A stretch of DNA of 34,320 nucleotides from Fervidifonticultor_A tertius. GTDB taxonomy: Bacteria > Sysuimicrobiota > Sysuimicrobiia > Sysuimicrobiales > Humicultoraceae. The notes beneath the pieces are model-generated. The model saw only the letters and a list, made by a program, of their open reading frames with translations, was not told the DNA's origin and did not search any database. The stretch lies in NCBI GenBank assembly GCA_031459235.1, contig JAVKIY010000030.1, forward strand, positions 1 through 34,320. Reading direction: 5' to 3'. Below are positions 26,587 to 34,320 of this stretch, one piece after another. The translations under genes and the position numbers were made by a program. How positions within the stretch are numbered: the first letter of the stretch is position 1; the number at the start of each line of letters is the position of its first letter.

Positions 26587-27486
26587 ATGAATCCGGCTGC
26601 AGGGCAGGCGCCCGGACGCCGCAGGACCGGCCGCCTCCGGCGTGGAGACCGGATGGTGGTCATGGCCGAGCGCCTGATGGCCGAGCCCAACCGGCTCCAC
26701 GCGCTGGCCGACTTCGGGGCGCGGCTCGGCGCGGCGAAGTCCACCATCAGCGAGGACCTCGGGCTGCTGCGCGCGGTCGTGGAGCGGTTCGGGCTGGGCC
26801 GCATCGAGACCGTGCCCGGCGCGGCGGGCGGGGTCCGCTACCGGCCGGTGCGGACGTCGGCGCAGATCCGCGCGCTGGTCGAGCGCCTCTGCGCGCGCCT
26901 GCGCGAGCCAGGCCGGGTGTTGCCCGGCGGCTTCCTCCACACCACCGACCTGATCTTCACCCCGTCGCTGGCCGAGGAGATCGGCGAGGTGTTCGCGACG
27001 TTGTTCGAGGACGTCCAGCCCGACGCCGTGCTCACCATGGAGGTGAAGGGCATCCCACTGGCGCTGATGACCGCTCGCGCGTTCGACGTGCCCCTGGTGA
27101 CGGCCCGGCGCGGCGGCCGCGTCACGGAGGGGCCGGCGGTGAGCGTGAACTACGTGTCCGGGTCCTCGCGCATGGTGCAGTCCATGACCCTGCCCCTGCG
27201 CGCGGTGCCGCGCGGCGCGAGGGTGCTCTTCATCGACGACGTGCTCAGGGGTGGCGGGACCGCCCGGGGGGTATATGATCTGATGCGGGAGTTTGCGGCC
27301 GAGGTGGTCGGGGTGGGCGTGCTCGTCGAGACCGAACACCCGGCCGACAAGATGCTGGACCGGTATCTGGCGCTAGTCACCTACCACGGCGGCGGCGCCG
27401 CCGGTGAGGGGCTCGTCAGCCCGAGCCGCTGGCTCGTGGACGCAGGCGGCGGAGGCGGGTTGGGAGGAGCAGTCCACCGGCGGTGA
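26587..27486 (+). CDS. purR: PurR-type purine regulator (Bacillus family)
   Basis: This transcription factor of the Bacillus PurR type combines an N-terminal winged helix (about 10-75, with AAKSTISEDLGLLR) and a phosphoribosyltransferase-like effector domain (about 90-275). The central GAAGGVRY stretch, VLPGGFLHTTDL, KGIPLAL, VSVNYVSGSS and the PRPP-binding VLFIDDVLRGGGT line up closely with the B. subtilis protein. PRPP is expected to release it from DNA. The 299-residue chain ends with a Gly-rich tail (AGGGGGLGG). ATG 26587 gives the RRTGRLRRGDRMV start that matches the family. The SUKH gene overlaps its stop. Confidence 0.95.
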   Translation: MNPAAGQAPGRRRTGRLRRGDRMVVMAERLMAEPNRLHALADFGARLGAAKSTISEDLGLLRAVVERFGLGRIETVPGAAGGVRYRPVRTSAQIRALVERLCARLREPGRVLPGGFLHTTDLIFTPSLAEEIGEVFATLFEDVQPDAVLTMEVKGIPLALMTARAFDVPLVTARRGGRVTEGPAVSVNYVSGSSRMVQSMTLPLRAVPRGARVLFIDDVLRGGGTARGVYDLMREFAAEVVGVGVLVETEHPADKMLDRYLALVTYHGGGAAGEGLVSPSRWLVDAGGGGGLGGAVHRR

Positions 27487-28085
27487 CGCTGAAGGCGATC
27501 TTCGAGGAGCTGGCGTACTTCCAGCCGGGGGTGGTGCGCCTGAACCCCCCGGCCGACGAGCGCGACATCGCCAAGGCCGAGGCCGAGCTCGGTGTGGGGC
27601 TCCCCCCGTCCATGCGCGCGGCGCTGCGGGCGTTCAACGGCGGGTTCGTGGTGAACGAGCCGCTCATGGGCGTCCCGCCGATCCAGTCGGCGCTCGACGC
27701 CGTGTTCGCGACGCGGCAGGCGCGCACGCACTGGGGCGCGATCGGCTGGTCGGACGCGTTCGTCGAGGTCGCCAGCGACGGCTGCGGCAACCCGTACGCG
27801 CTGTTGACCGACCGGCGCGACGCCGCAGGCGAGGCGCCGGTGGGGTTCTTCGACTCGGGCGTCATGGATGTCACCGAGGTCGTGGCCTCGTCGTACGTCC
27901 ACTTCGTGTGGTTCCTGATCCAGGACGTCAAGTGGCACCACCGGGCCGATGGCCGGCCGCTGGCGCGAGACGAGGTGCGCTGGACCCCCGAGGGTGTGGT
28001 GATCCGGCCCGAGGCGCTCTCGCCGTGGCGGTTCAACGAGGCCTGGATGCTCGCGCACGACCCCGCGCTTGCGCGGTGGCGCTGA
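27483..28085 (+). CDS. SMI1/KNR4 (SUKH) family protein
   Basis: This 200-residue protein has the SUKH fold signature: P-A-D-E-R-D-I-x-K-A-E-A-E-L-G, then LPPSMRAALRAFNGG (about 40-54), and a later VWFLIQDVKW segment. SUKH proteins act as immunity partners of contact-dependent toxins or as housekeeping regulators of unknown mechanism. Its GTG overlaps the purR stop (GTGA), so it is coupled to that gene, and no toxin gene is adjacent. The truncated RHS gene is more than 11 kb away. A housekeeping role is therefore as likely as immunity. Confidence 0.85.
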   Translation: MTLKAIFEELAYFQPGVVRLNPPADERDIAKAEAELGVGLPPSMRAALRAFNGGFVVNEPLMGVPPIQSALDAVFATRQARTHWGAIGWSDAFVEVASDGCGNPYALLTDRRDAAGEAPVGFFDSGVMDVTEVVASSYVHFVWFLIQDVKWHHRADGRPLARDEVRWTPEGVVIRPEALSPWRFNEAWMLAHDPALARWR

Positions 28086-28128
28086 GCCGCCCGCGGCCCG
28101 CGCGGCCGCGGACGAACGGAGGCACGCG

Positions 28129-29499
28129 ATGAAGAGGACGGTGCGAGTCCTGGCGGCCTGGCTGGCGGCTGCCGCGGTGAGCGCGATTGCGCTCCCGGCG
28201 GCGCCGGCGGGGGCGCAGGCGCCCAGGCCGATCACCCTGACCGAGGCGCTGACGCTGGCCGCGCAGCACAACCACGGGCTGCGCGTGGCGGCGTTCGAGG
28301 TCGCGGCCGCGCGGGCGGCGGTCAACCAGGCCGAGGCCTTCCGCAGCGGGCTGCTCACGCTGAACGCCGCCTACACCCGCGTCAACGACCGGCCTCCGAC
28401 GACCATCGTTATCCCGCCGGGCACGATTCCGGGTGTCGTCACGCCGATCACCATTACCATCCCCCCCGCCAGCCCGAACCTCTACTCGGTGGGCCTGACC
28501 TATCAGCTCCCGCTCTATTCCGGCGGCCGCAACGAGGCGCAGATCGCGCTGGCGCGGGCGAACCTCCTCGGGGCTGAGGCCGCGCTGGAGCGCACGAAGC
28601 AGCAGCTCGTGCTGGACGTCAAGCAGGCCTACTATCAAGTGCTGCTGGCCCAGGCCGGGCTCGAGGTCGCCGGCCGCACGGCCGCCGAGGCGGAAGAGAA
28701 CCTGCGCGTCGCGCGGGCCCGGGTGGCCGCCGGCGCCTCACCGCGCTTCGACGAGATCCAGGCCGAGGTCAACCTGGCCAACGCGCGTGTGGGCCAGATC
28801 CGGTCACGCAACGCCGTCGCGCTCGCGCTACAGGGGCTCAACGGTCTGATGGCGCAGCCGCTGGACGCGCAGTGGGCGCCGCGCGAGGTGATGACAATCG
28901 TGCCCCTGCGGACCGAGCTCGCGGCGCTCGTCCGGCGCGCGCTCGAGGCGCGCCCCGAACTGGGCGAGCAGCAGGCGCGGATCGCCGCGGCGGCGGCCGC
29001 GGTGGACGTGGCCCGCGCCGGTCTCCGGCCGGTGGTGGCGTTCCAGGCGGCGCCGGCCTACGGCAACACGAGCGGCGCGAGCCTGACCGGCGGCGGCCCG
29101 GCGGCGTTCTCGTGGAGCGCGACGCTGTCGGCGACGCTCGTGCTCTTCGACGGGCACCTGACGGCCGAGCGCATCCGCGAGGCGGAGGCCCGCGTCGAGC
29201 AGCTTCGGGCCGCGGAGGCACAGCTCCGGCAGGCGATCGAGGCCGACGTGCGGCGCGCCGTGCTCAATCACCAGGCCGCGGCCGAGGAGCTCGCCGGCGC
29301 CGACAAGACCGTGGAACTCGCGCAGGAGGGATTGCGGATCGCCAACGTGCGGTTCGCCGCCGGGGTATCCACCAACCTCGAGGTCGTGCAGGCACAGGCC
29401 GCGCTCTCCCAGGCGCAGGCCAACCGCATCCAGGCCCTCTTCCACCTGAACGTCGCGCGGGCGCAGCTCGAGCGCGCGGTGGGTGGCGCCGTCGAGTAA
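28129..29499 (+). CDS. tolC: TolC-like outer membrane efflux protein
   Basis: This 456-residue protein has a signal peptide (MKRTVRVLAAWLAAAAV..., cleavage near GAQA, residue 30) and two outer-membrane efflux repeats. Each repeat carries the long coiled-coil helices (A..A...V..A.A...P.L...A.Y and Q..L..A.A.V..A..GLRP) and the P-R-F-D-E-I-Q-A and S-T-N-L-E-V-V-Q-A-Q turns typical of TolC. It would form the outer-membrane channel of a type I secretion or RND/ABC efflux system. No membrane-fusion or pump gene is adjacent. Its presence is the best evidence for an outer membrane. ATG 28129 has CGGAGG upstream; a terminator hairpin follows. Confidence 0.93.
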   Translation: MKRTVRVLAAWLAAAAVSAIALPAAPAGAQAPRPITLTEALTLAAQHNHGLRVAAFEVAAARAAVNQAEAFRSGLLTLNAAYTRVNDRPPTTIVIPPGTIPGVVTPITITIPPASPNLYSVGLTYQLPLYSGGRNEAQIALARANLLGAEAALERTKQQLVLDVKQAYYQVLLAQAGLEVAGRTAAEAEENLRVARARVAAGASPRFDEIQAEVNLANARVGQIRSRNAVALALQGLNGLMAQPLDAQWAPREVMTIVPLRTELAALVRRALEARPELGEQQARIAAAAAAVDVARAGLRPVVAFQAAPAYGNTSGASLTGGGPAAFSWSATLSATLVLFDGHLTAERIREAEARVEQLRAAEAQLRQAIEADVRRAVLNHQAAAEELAGADKTVELAQEGLRIANVRFAAGVSTNLEVVQAQAALSQAQANRIQALFHLNVARAQLERAVGGAVE

Positions 29500-29523
29500 G
29501 ACGGCGCGGCTCGTGCGCCCACG

Positions 29524-29549
29524 GACGCGGGCGGCCCGCCGCCCGCGTC
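29524..29549 (+). terminator. Strong hairpin after tolC
   Basis: GACGCGGGCGG (29524-29534) and CCGCCCGCGTC (29539-29549) form a perfect 11-bp stem with loop CCCG. Only a weak T-containing tail follows, so it is either a U-poor terminator or an mRNA 3'-end stabiliser. Confidence 0.55.
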
Positions 29550-29629
29550 TCGTCGTCCACCGGCGAGCCGGGCGGCCACCCGCTGGCAGGAGGACCGGCT
29601 GGCTGTGGCGTAGTGTCCCGGCGCGGATA

Positions 29630-29635
29630 TACAAT
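29630..29635 (+). promoter_or_regulatory. -10 box of the SorC-regulated operon
   Basis: TACAAT (29630-29635) matches the sigma-70 -10 consensus in five of six bases. No good -35 box lies 16-18 bases upstream, which suggests activation is needed or that the GGATATACAAT context compensates. Transcription would start near 29642, just before the operator and the GTG start. Confidence 0.5.
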
Positions 29636-29645
29636 CGTCCAGTGA

Positions 29646-30965
29646 GTGAACATCTGTTCAATGCGCACGGTCGAGCGTCTGCAGGCGCTGGAGCGCGAGG
29701 GACGGCCGTTCCGGGTCGCGGTCGTGGGCGCGGGCCAGATGGGTTCGGGGCTCGTGCGGCAGGTCGCGCGGACGCCGGGGCTGCGTGTCGCGGGCATCTG
29801 CGACGTCGTGGAGGCGCGCGCGGCGGCGGCCGCCGCGGCTGCGGGGCTCGCCGCCGCGCCGGCGGCCTCCGTGGAGGACATCGGGCGCCTGGTCCGCGAC
29901 GGCCGCACCGCGGTGGGCACGCGGGCCGCCTGGTTCGTGGACGCCGAGGGCGTGGACGTCGTGCTGGACGCGACCGGCGACCCGGAGGTCGCCGCCGCGC
30001 TCGCGCTCGGGGCAATCGCGCGCCGCCGGCCCTTCGTGACGATGACCGTCGAGGCCGATGTGACCGTGGGGCCGATCCTGGCCTGGATGGCCCGCGCCGC
30101 CGGCACGGTCTACACCGTGGCCGCGGGCGACGAACCCGCGGTGCTCTGCGAGATGGTGGACGCCGCGCGCCTGATGGGCTTCCGCATCGTCTGCGCCGGC
30201 AAGGGCAAGAACAACCGGCTGGACCGCACGGCGACGCCGGCGGCGGTCGCGGCCGAGGCCGTCGCGCGCGGCATGAGCCCGCGCATGCTGACCGCCTTCG
30301 TGGACGGGACGAAGACCATGGTAGAGATGGCGGCCCTGGCCAACGCCGCCGGCCTGCACGTGGACTGCCCCGGGATGCACGGTCCCAAGGCGGACCTGGC
30401 CGACTTGCTCCGGATCTTCGTGCCTGAGGCCGACGGCGGCATCCTGCGCCGCAGCGGCGCGGTGGAGTACGCCATCGGCGACGTGGCGCCTGGGGTGTTC
30501 CTGGTCGTGGCGGCTGACGACGCGGTCGTGCGCCGCGACCTGGACTACCTCAAGATGGGGCCCGGACCGTACTACCTGCTCCACCGGCCGTATCACCTGG
30601 CCAGCCTGGAGGCACCGCTGTCGGTGGTCCGGGCGCTGCTCCACGCTGAGGTCACGATGGCCCCGCAGGGGCCTCCGGTGGCCACCTGCGCGGCCGTCGC
30701 CAAGCGCGACCTGGCCGCCGGGGAGGTGCTGGACGAGATCGGGGGCGAGACCGTCTACGGGATGGCCGATGCGGTCGAGCGCGCCGCGGCCGTCCGGGCG
30801 CTGCCCGTTGGTGTGGTCGCGGGTGCCCGGGTGCTGCGCGACGCGGCGCGCGGGACGGTGCTCACGGCGGACCACCTGGCGCTGGACGAGACCCGGTCGG
30901 TGGTGAGCCTGTGGCGGCTGCAGGAGGCGATGATGCAGCAGGAAGCGGTGGGCGGACGCGCATGA
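29646..30965 (+). CDS. COG4091-type dehydrogenase with SAF domain
   Basis: This NAD(P)-binding oxidoreductase of 439 residues (434 if ATG 29661 is used) resembles the group labelled predicted homoserine dehydrogenase with C-terminal SAF domain. The Rossmann motif VAVVGAGQMGSGLV lies near residues 24-37, LDATGDPEVAA near 103, CAGKGKNNRLDRTATP near 187-202, GPGPYYLLHRPYHL near 306-319, and an SAF-like region covers the last 90 residues. Members are thought to act in sugar or sugar-acid catabolism; true homoserine dehydrogenase activity is doubtful. The operator overlaps its start region, and neither start has a ribosome-binding site. The next gene overlaps by four bases (ATGA). Confidence 0.8.
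   Translation: MNICSMRTVERLQALEREGRPFRVAVVGAGQMGSGLVRQVARTPGLRVAGICDVVEARAAAAAAAAGLAAAPAASVEDIGRLVRDGRTAVGTRAAWFVDAEGVDVVLDATGDPEVAAALALGAIARRRPFVTMTVEADVTVGPILAWMARAAGTVYTVAAGDEPAVLCEMVDAARLMGFRIVCAGKGKNNRLDRTATPAAVAAEAVARGMSPRMLTAFVDGTKTMVEMAALANAAGLHVDCPGMHGPKADLADLLRIFVPEADGGILRRSGAVEYAIGDVAPGVFLVVAADDAVVRRDLDYLKMGPGPYYLLHRPYHLASLEAPLSVVRALLHAEVTMAPQGPPVATCAAVAKRDLAAGEVLDEIGGETVYGMADAVERAAAVRALPVGVVAGARVLRDAARGTVLTADHLALDETRSVVSLWRLQEAMMQQEAVGGRA
29647..29660. promoter_or_regulatory. Likely SorC/DeoR-type operator
   Basis: TGAACATCTGTTCA is a perfect 6+6 inverted repeat around TC. It resembles the operator of the SorC-family regulator DeoR of B. subtilis, which contains TGAACA and TTCAAT half sites. 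It lies at +5 to +18 from the likely transcription start of an operon whose second gene is a SorC regulator, so autoregulation by that protein is the simplest reading. Confidence 0.65.
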
Positions 30966-31924
30966 CCGCGGAGCACGCGTTGATGGCCAAGGTCGCCGAC
31001 CTCTACCACCTGCGCCACCTGACGCAGCAGCAGATCGCGGACCGCCTGGGCCTCTCGCGCCCGGCGGTCTCCAGGCTGCTGGCGCGCGCGCGCGCGCGGG
31101 GTATCGTCCGGATCGAGATCGCGCTGCCCGAGGCCAGCCACCGGGCCCTGGAACGCGAGCTCGAGGAGCGCTACGGCCTGCTCGAGGCCGTGGTGGTCAC
31201 CGGTCGCAGCGAGTCCCCGGCGGCCACGCGCCGGGTGGTCGGCGAGGCCGCGGCCCGCTACCTGGGCCGGCGGCTGCGCCGCGGCCAGCGCATCGGCATC
31301 TCGTGGGGCACGACCGTGCAGGCGACGGTCGAGCAGGTGACGGCTCGCCGGCTCGGCGTCACCGTGGTGCCGCTCGTGGGCGGGGTGGGCCAGGTGACCC
31401 CGGGCATCCACGCCAACGAGCTGGCCTCGCGCCTGGCCGAGCGGCTCGACGGCCGCGTCCACCTGCTCCACGCGCCCGCAGTGGTGGCGCAGCGCGGCGT
31501 GCGCGACGCGCTCCTGTCCGACCCGGACGTCCGCGGGGCGCTGGAGGCGGCGCGGCGGAGCCAGGTGGCGCTGGTCGGCCTGGGCGCGCTCATCGCATCT
31601 TCCACCCTGGTACGCACCGGCTACTTCACGGCCGAGGACCTCAAGGCGCTGCGTCGCCGGGGGGCCGTGGGCGACGTGTGCACCCGCCTGTTCACGCGCG
31701 ATGGGCTGCCGGCCGACGCCGCGCTCGACCGGCGCATCCTGGCGGTTGACCTCGACGATCTCCGTCGGATCCCCACCGTTGTGGGGGTCGCCGGCGGCAT
31801 GGAGAAGGCGGATGCCATCGCCGGCGCGCTGCGCGGCCGGCTCGTGAACGTCCTGATCACCGACCACTTGGCGGCGCGCGCGGTGGTGCGCGCCAGCCGG
31901 GAGACCGCGGAGGCGGCGCGATGA
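30962..31924 (+). CDS. SorC-family sugar-responsive regulator
   Basis: This 320-residue regulator has an N-terminal helix-turn-helix (about 15-45, with LTQQQIADRLGLSRPAVSRLL) and a C-terminal sugar-binding domain (about 60-315). Typical segments include GISWGTTVQATVEQV, VPLVGGVGQ, HANELASRLAERL, GIGAL-like LVGLGAL, and GVAGGMEKADAIAGALRGRLVNVLITD. Such proteins bind phosphorylated sugars and usually control their own operon. It sits inside the operon, overlapping both neighbours by four bases, and probably acts at the palindrome 29647-29660. Confidence 0.93.
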   Translation: MTAEHALMAKVADLYHLRHLTQQQIADRLGLSRPAVSRLLARARARGIVRIEIALPEASHRALERELEERYGLLEAVVVTGRSESPAATRRVVGEAAARYLGRRLRRGQRIGISWGTTVQATVEQVTARRLGVTVVPLVGGVGQVTPGIHANELASRLAERLDGRVHLLHAPAVVAQRGVRDALLSDPDVRGALEAARRSQVALVGLGALIASSTLVRTGYFTAEDLKALRRRGAVGDVCTRLFTRDGLPADAALDRRILAVDLDDLRRIPTVVGVAGGMEKADAIAGALRGRLVNVLITDHLAARAVVRASRETAEAAR

Positions 31925-32889
31925 GGGTCGCCTCGCCAGACCTCGAGCAACTCGTCGGCATGCTCCGGACGATGCTGCTCATCCGCGCCTTCGAGGAGAA
32001 GGCCGACGAGTTGTTCGCGCTGGGCCGCATCCACGGCACCATGCACCTGAGCCTGGGGCAGGAGGCGGTCGCCGTCGGGGTGTGCGCGGCGCTGCGCGCG
32101 GACGACTACATCCTGAGCACCCACCGCGGCCACGGGCACTGCCTGGCCAAGGGCGCGGACCCGCGGTTGATGATGGCGGAGTTCCTGGGCAAGGAGACAG
32201 GCTACTGTCGCGGCCGCGGCGGCAGCATGCACATCGCCGACGTGCGCGGCGGGAACTTGGGCGCCAACGGCATCGTCGCGGGCGGGCTGCCGATCGCCAC
32301 GGGCGTGGGGCTCTCGATTCAGATGCGCCGGACCGGCCAGGTCTGCGTGGCGTTCTTCGGCGACGGCGCGGCGAACGAGGGCGCGTTCCACGAGGCGCTC
32401 AACCTGGCGGCGATCTGGATGCTGCCCGTGGTCTTCGTCTGCGAGAACAACCAGTACGCGATGTCGATGCCGGTCCGGCGGGCGATGCGCGTGGAGCGCG
32501 TGAGCGACCGGGCCACGGCCTACGGGATGCCCGGCGCCACGGTGGACGGCATGGACGTCGTGGCGGTGCACGAGGCCGCGACCTCGGCCGTCGGGCGCGC
32601 CCGCGCGGGTGGCGGGCCGACCCTGCTGGAGTGCGTGACCTACCGGTACAGGGGGCACAGCAAGAGCGACCGGCAGCGCTACCGCGGCCGCGACGAGGTC
32701 GAGGCCTGGCGCGCACGCGATCCCATCGCCCGGCTCCGCGCCCGCCTGACCGCCGACGGCGCGCTCACCGAGGCCGAGGCGGACGCGCTGGCGGCCGAGG
32801 CGTCGGCGGCGATCGAGGACGCGTTGCGCTTCGCCGAGGCCCAGCCCGAGCCCGATCCGGCGACGCTGTTACAGGACGTGTACGCGTGA
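31921..32889 (+). CDS. 2-oxoacid / acetoin dehydrogenase E1 alpha subunit
   Basis: This is the thiamine-diphosphate half of an alpha2beta2 E1 component, which decarboxylates a 2-oxo substrate (or cleaves acetoin) and passes the acyl group to E2. The 322-residue chain has HLSLGQEAVAVGV, STHRGHGHCLAKG and the TPP motif starting GDGAANEG (Gly147-Asp148-Gly149) and ending Asn176-Asn177 in ENNQYAMS. Its length and RGRGGSMHIAD segment fit acetoin dehydrogenase (AcoA) and PDH E1 alpha alike. It is coupled to sorC by an ATGA overlap and to E1 beta by GTGA. Confidence 0.92.
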   Translation: MRVASPDLEQLVGMLRTMLLIRAFEEKADELFALGRIHGTMHLSLGQEAVAVGVCAALRADDYILSTHRGHGHCLAKGADPRLMMAEFLGKETGYCRGRGGSMHIADVRGGNLGANGIVAGGLPIATGVGLSIQMRRTGQVCVAFFGDGAANEGAFHEALNLAAIWMLPVVFVCENNQYAMSMPVRRAMRVERVSDRATAYGMPGATVDGMDVVAVHEAATSAVGRARAGGGPTLLECVTYRYRGHSKSDRQRYRGRDEVEAWRARDPIARLRARLTADGALTEAEADALAAEASAAIEDALRFAEAQPEPDPATLLQDVYA

Positions 32890-33866
32890 GGGTGCTCACC
32901 TACGCCGAGGCGGTCCGGGAGGCGCTGCGCCAGGCTCTCGCCGACGACGAGCGCGTGTTCCTGCTGGGCGAGGACATCGGCGTCTATGGCGGCGCCTTCG
33001 GCGTCACCGAGGGCCTGCTGACCGAGTTCGGGCCCGAGCGCGTCCGCGACACGCCGATCTCGGAGGCGGCGATCACCGGGTGCGCGATCGGCGCGGCGGT
33101 CACCGGGATGCGGCCCGTGCTCGAGATCCAGTTCATGGACTTCATCACCCTCGCCATGGAGCAGCTCGTGCTTCAGGCCGCGAAGATACGCTACATGTTC
33201 GGCGGCACCGCGCGGGTGCCGATGGTCTTGCGCACACCGGCCGGGTCGGGCACCGGCGCGGCGGCGCAGCACTCGGAGAGCCTGGAGGCGTGGTTCGCGC
33301 ACGTGCCCGGGCTCAAGGTAGTGGCGCCGTCGTCGTCGGCCGACGCCAAAGGACTGCTGCTCGCGAGCATCCGCGACGACAACCCGGTGATCTTCGTGGA
33401 GCACAAGCTGCTCTACCGCACGCGGGGCGAGGTCCCCGAGGCGCCGGTGCCGATCCCCCTCGGGGTGGCCGAGGTGAAGCGCGCCGGGGACGACGTGACC
33501 GTCATCGCCACCTCGGTGATGGTGCCGCGGGCGCTGGCCGCCGCCGAGCGGCTGGCGGCCGACGGCGTCGCCGTGGAGGTCATCGACCCGCGGACGCTGC
33601 GGCCGCTGGACGCCGAGACCCTGGTCGCCTCGGCCCGCAAGACCGGCCGCGTGGTGGTCGTCTACGAGGCGGTCAAGACGCTGGGGATCGGCGCGGAGAT
33701 CGCGGCGCGCATCGCCGAGAGCGAGGCGTTCTACCACCTGCGCGCGCCGATCGTCCGCCTGGGCGGCCAGGAGGTGCCGATTCCCTACAACCGGCGACTC
33801 GAGGCGGCGGCGGTGCCGCAGGAGGACGACATCGTCGAGGCGGTCCGTCAGGTCATGGCGGCCTGA
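32886..33866 (+). CDS. 2-oxoacid / acetoin dehydrogenase E1 beta subunit
   Basis: This 326-residue partner of E1 alpha has the transketolase-like pyrimidine domain (LTYAEAVREAL, LLGEDIGVYGGAFGVT, DTPISEAAITGCAIGAA) and the C-terminal transketolase domain (IDPRTLRPLDAETLVASARKTGRVVVV, about 230-256). The D-x-P-I-S-E-x-A motif carries the Glu that activates thiamine. GTG 32886 overlaps the E1 alpha stop; GTG 32892 is an alternative start. One base separates its stop from the E2 start. Confidence 0.93.
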   Translation: MRVLTYAEAVREALRQALADDERVFLLGEDIGVYGGAFGVTEGLLTEFGPERVRDTPISEAAITGCAIGAAVTGMRPVLEIQFMDFITLAMEQLVLQAAKIRYMFGGTARVPMVLRTPAGSGTGAAAQHSESLEAWFAHVPGLKVVAPSSSADAKGLLLASIRDDNPVIFVEHKLLYRTRGEVPEAPVPIPLGVAEVKRAGDDVTVIATSVMVPRALAAAERLAADGVAVEVIDPRTLRPLDAETLVASARKTGRVVVVYEAVKTLGIGAEIAARIAESEAFYHLRAPIVRLGGQEVPIPYNRRLEAAAVPQEDDIVEAVRQVMAA

Positions 33867-33867
33867 G

Positions 33868-34320
33868 ATGCCGACCCCGGTTATCTTGCCCAAGTTCGAC
33901 ATGACGATGGAGCAGGGGGTCATCGCGCGCTGGCTGCGGGCCGAGGGCGACCGCGTCGAGCGGGGCGAGCCGATCCTCGAGGTGGAGACCGAGAAGGTGA
34001 CGATGGAAGTCGAGGCGCCCGCGTCGGGGATCCTGGCCGGCATCCGCGCGCGGCCGGGCCAGGCCGTGCCCGTGGCGCAGGTGATCGCCTACATCGTGCA
34101 GCCGGGCGAGGAGGTCCAGGCCCCTCCGGCCGAGGAGACGACCGCCGCGGCAACGGCGGTTGGCGCACCCACCGCCGGTGCGCCTGCAGCCCGCGGCGCG
34201 CAGGCGGGCGCCCCGGCCGTGGCCGCGGCGCCCGCGGTACGCCGGCTGGCTTCCGAGCTTGGCGTGGACCTGACGCGCGTCGCCGGGAGCGGGCCCGGCG
34301 GCCGGGTGACCGAGGCCGAC
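33868..34320 (+). CDS. Dihydrolipoamide acyltransferase (E2), partial
   Basis: Only the first 151 residues are in the window and no stop is reached. A single lipoyl domain (about 1-78) has PKFDMTMEQG at its start and the lipoyl-lysine Lys43 in VETEKVTME. An Ala/Pro-rich linker follows (about 80-120), and then the start of the peripheral subunit-binding domain (AVRRLASELGVDLTRVAGSG, from about 125). The PKxxMTMxxG start is shared by acetoin and pyruvate dehydrogenase E2 proteins. The catalytic acetyltransferase domain lies beyond the right edge. Confidence 0.92.
   Translation, partial: MPTPVILPKFDMTMEQGVIARWLRAEGDRVERGEPILEVETEKVTMEVEAPASGILAGIRARPGQAVPVAQVIAYIVQPGEEVQAPPAEETTAAATAVGAPTAGAPAARGAQAGAPAVAAAPAVRRLASELGVDLTRVAGSGPGGRVTEAD

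Noticed and set aside
27483..28085. SUKH protein as immunity partner for the RHS protein
   Set aside because: The two lie more than 11 kb apart, the RHS gene has lost its toxin end, and the SUKH gene is translationally coupled to purR.

Overview
This is a G+C-rich bacterial chromosome segment. Two 60-base lines counted by hand gave about 78% G+C in the biotin carboxylase gene and about 65% in the RHS gene. Genes are tightly packed, and many joints overlap by four bases (GTGA or ATGA). The order DUF348/G5/3D protein - ksgA - (aminotransferase, LCP) - ispE - nucleotidyltransferase - PurR resembles the yabE-ksgA-ispE-purR region of Bacillus. A TolC-type outer-membrane protein points to a two-membrane cell. 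A deep-branching, thermophile-like diderm relative of Firmicutes (for example a CSP1-3/Sysuimicrobiota-type lineage) would fit, but that is inference from gene order and composition only.

Layout. (1) 1-108 is an insertion-sequence end: a transposase start pointing left plus two tandem 27-base terminal repeats. (2) 127-2800 holds a good sigma-70 promoter, a SAM-I riboswitch with an intrinsic terminator, then homoserine kinase, a divergent threonine-synthase-like PLP enzyme and a CysO-like sulfur-carrier protein. (3) 2854-6691 holds ligA, a GerMN protein and a protein of unknown function with a C-terminal Hfq/Sm-like domain. (4) 6698-12914 is a propionyl-CoA carboxylase / methylmalonyl-CoA mutase operon, with DinB and GNAT genes inside it. 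The matching MeaB chaperone, fused to methylmalonyl-CoA epimerase, lies at 18639-20021. (5) 12911-16434 is an accessory island with a LuxR remnant and two RHS genes in inverted orientation that meet tail to tail, both cut short. An HD-GYP sensor follows, divergent from MeaB-MCE. (6) 20026-23383 holds a promoter, a structured leader, a cell-wall G5/3D protein, ksgA with no ordinary start codon, and a class I aminotransferase. A candidate small RNA with its own promoter sits between this aminotransferase and the convergent LCP gene. (7) 24895-29549 holds ispE, a MobA-like nucleotidyltransferase, a Bacillus-type PurR, a SUKH protein and TolC with a terminator hairpin. (8) 29630-34320 is an operon under a likely SorC operator: a COG4091 (SAF-domain) dehydrogenase, a SorC regulator and the E1alpha, E1beta and partial E2 subunits of a 2-oxoacid (acetoin/pyruvate-type) dehydrogenase, running off the right edge.

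How parts work together. Regions 4 and 5 together encode nearly all of the propionyl-CoA to succinyl-CoA route: carboxylase, epimerase, mutase catalytic chain and mutase chaperone. Only the B12-binding mutase chain is missing. Region 2 couples SAM sensing to O-phosphohomoserine production, a fold-type-II PLP enzyme and a protein-thiocarboxylate carrier. This suggests, but does not prove, an unusual homocysteine/methionine route. Region 8 looks like a sugar- or sugar-acid-responsive catabolic unit. The strongest leads are the SAM-switched thrB-thrC-cysO operon, the Hfq-domain fusion with an internal ribosome-binding site, the candidate RNA at 23416-23500, the MeaB-MCE fusion and the inverted RHS junction.
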